Positions 6,002 to 6,444 of a stretch of DNA of 6,444 bases are shown here, piece by piece. The stretch lies in the NCBI GenBank assembly GCA_029939635.1, contig JAOZSN010000057.1:10373-16816 (forward strand). The letters run 5' to 3'. The notes beneath the pieces were generated by a model. That model searched no databases. It was not told the origin of the DNA and worked only from the letters and a program-made list of their open reading frames with translations. The DNA is from Deltaproteobacteria bacterium. GTDB lineage: Bacteria; Desulfobacterota; Desulfobulbia; Desulfobulbales; SURF-16. Both the position numbers and the translations under genes were made by a program. Position 1 is the stretch's first letter, and each line of letters opens with the position of its first letter.

Positions 6002-6169
6002 TCAATCACAATACCACTTTTCTATTATATCCTCTTGCCATTGCTCGATCTGATCTTTATATAGCCTCGCAGCGCTCTCCATCCCACAATCCTTGCAGGT
6101 CACAGTGGCATTTGCTCAACGCCCACGCAGTATGGCTTCTCCATGGCAGTAAATACAACACAACTGCAT
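6002..6169 (-). pseudogene. Small two-CxxC zinc-ribbon (Lar-like) gene interrupted by in-frame TGA
   Basis: Read on the minus strand from ATG 6169-6167 the frame gives MQLCCIYCHGEAILRGR, a TGA (6118-6116, codon 18), then ANATVTCKDCGMESAARLYK and on to IIEKWYCD and a second TGA at 6004-6002. Together it is 55 codons before the final stop. The first knuckle is Cys5-x2-Cys8 and the second Cys25-x2-Cys28-Gly, a zinc ribbon resembling Lar-type or related small proteins (CPFCGGEA ... VxCxxCGxxxx ... W). The similarity is by eye and function is not known. Both halves are needed for one metal site, which argues they belonged to one protein. A GAGG ribosome site lies 5 bases before the ATG. The TGA may be a nonsense mutation (CGA or TGG ancestor), a sequencing error, or a selenocysteine codon. 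It is probably the last gene of a minus-strand unit ending at the shared terminator. Confidence 0.6.
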
Positions 6170-6174
6170 ATCAT

Positions 6175-6178
6175 CCTC
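6175..6178 (-). promoter_or_regulatory. Ribosome binding site of the small zinc-ribbon gene
   Basis: TTGAGG on the minus strand, core GAGG at 6178-6175, is 5 bases before the ATG at 6169. Another ATG at 6174-6172 is in a different frame and too close to this site. Confidence 0.55.
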
Positions 6179-6240
6179 AACCCTACACTTTTTTTCTTGG
6201 TAGAATGAGGTCATAAAGAACATTTCTCAAAAAAACAAAC

Positions 6241-6444
6241 TTACCCAGGATAAATAGAAACAAACTGACGAGCCTGCCGACCTAACACATCTGCCAGAAG
6301 CTGTTGCTGATTTTCAGTTAGGGTACCAAATTTAATGGAATGTCGCCAGTGAGTGCAATCGGGGTCAGCAGGATCATACTCAGAAGAGAGAAGGTGGCAG
6401 GAAATATCCTCAATCAGCGTTGCAGAATTCTCAAGCACCAAATA
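6241..6444 (-). CDS. Unidentified protein, C-terminal end (gene enters from the right edge)
   Basis: The minus-strand frame is open from the right edge to TAA at 6243-6241, covering 67 residues; the TTG at 6441-6439 need not be the start because the frame continues past it. Visible pieces are LIEDISCHLLSSEYDPADPD, CTHWRHSIKFGTLTENQQQL and VLGRQARQFVSIYPG. The order of a hydrophobic strand ending in KF, a short turn, TENQQQLL and an amphipathic helix is like the end of some PilZ (cyclic-di-GMP binding) domains, but this is weak and the diagnostic RxxxR and D/NxSxxG motifs would lie off the window. No membrane segment is seen. It lies 71 bases upstream of the small zinc-ribbon gene on the same strand, so the two may be co-transcribed. 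A T-rich run (6240-6229) follows its stop, but no hairpin precedes it. Confidence 0.6.
   Translation of the reverse strand, partial: YLVLENSATLIEDISCHLLSSEYDPADPDCTHWRHSIKFGTLTENQQQLLADVLGRQARQFVSIYPG

Noticed and set aside
5969..6004. Second TGA (6004-6002) of the minus-strand small gene also read as Sec, extending to 5969
   Set aside because: The extension has no recognisable pattern and runs up to the terminator hairpin; an ordinary stop is simpler.
5959..6216. Plus-strand 85-codon frame
   Set aside because: It starts within the terminator stem, lacks a ribosome site and recognisable domains, and lies opposite the minus-strand zinc-ribbon frame that has an SD and CxxC motifs.
1..6444. 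CRISPR arrays, tRNA or rRNA genes, phage or secretion systems
   Set aside because: No regularly spaced repeats, cloverleaf patterns or rRNA motifs were seen; the window is mainly housekeeping genes.

Overview
The window looks like bacterial chromosomal backbone of moderate G+C. It most resembles a sulfate- or sulfur-metabolising deltaproteobacterium (Desulfobulbales/Desulfotalea type). I infer this from the protein styles and from a HesB-like selenoprotein gene; no rRNA or other taxonomic marker is present, so the placement is tentative.

Left part (1-4062, + strand): a co-directional run of three genes. The 3' two thirds of proS (prolyl-tRNA synthetase) is followed after 13 bases by a long RelA/SpoT homologue, then by a class I methyltransferase-like gene whose start overlaps the rel end. 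The rel gene is broken into two frames at an A5 run near 1874-1878. A one-base -1 shift there restores a normal 722-residue protein. Its hydrolase (HD) site has lost several catalytic residues while the synthetase site is intact, so if made whole it should be mainly a (p)ppGpp synthetase. Charging of tRNA and the stringent response are functionally linked.

Middle (4057-5239): the methyltransferase gene converges on a phosphofructokinase gene (- strand). Between them is an 80-bp element with 15-bp terminal inverted repeats and a flanking AAAT duplication. It looks like a small non-autonomous transposable element (MITE) that landed exactly on the overlapping stop codons of both genes. Removing it and one AAAT copy rebuilds both stops without changing either protein.

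Right part (5240-6444): an AT-rich divergent intergenic region carries a good promoter for the phosphofructokinase gene and weaker candidates for the next gene. That gene (5563-5895, +) is a HesB/IscA-like selenoprotein: codon 34 is an in-frame TGA at the position of the first conserved cysteine of A-type Fe-S carriers, followed by a plausible bacterial SECIS hairpin. Gene callers that read TGA as stop would miss its first third. A perfect 23-bp hairpin terminator separates it from a converging - strand unit. That unit has a tiny two-CxxC zinc-ribbon gene (6002-6169), also interrupted by an in-frame TGA (codon 18), and upstream the end of an unidentified gene that runs off the window.

The main points for follow-up are the two TGA-containing small genes, the frameshifted rel with a degenerate hydrolase site, and the stop-codon-replacing MITE candidate.
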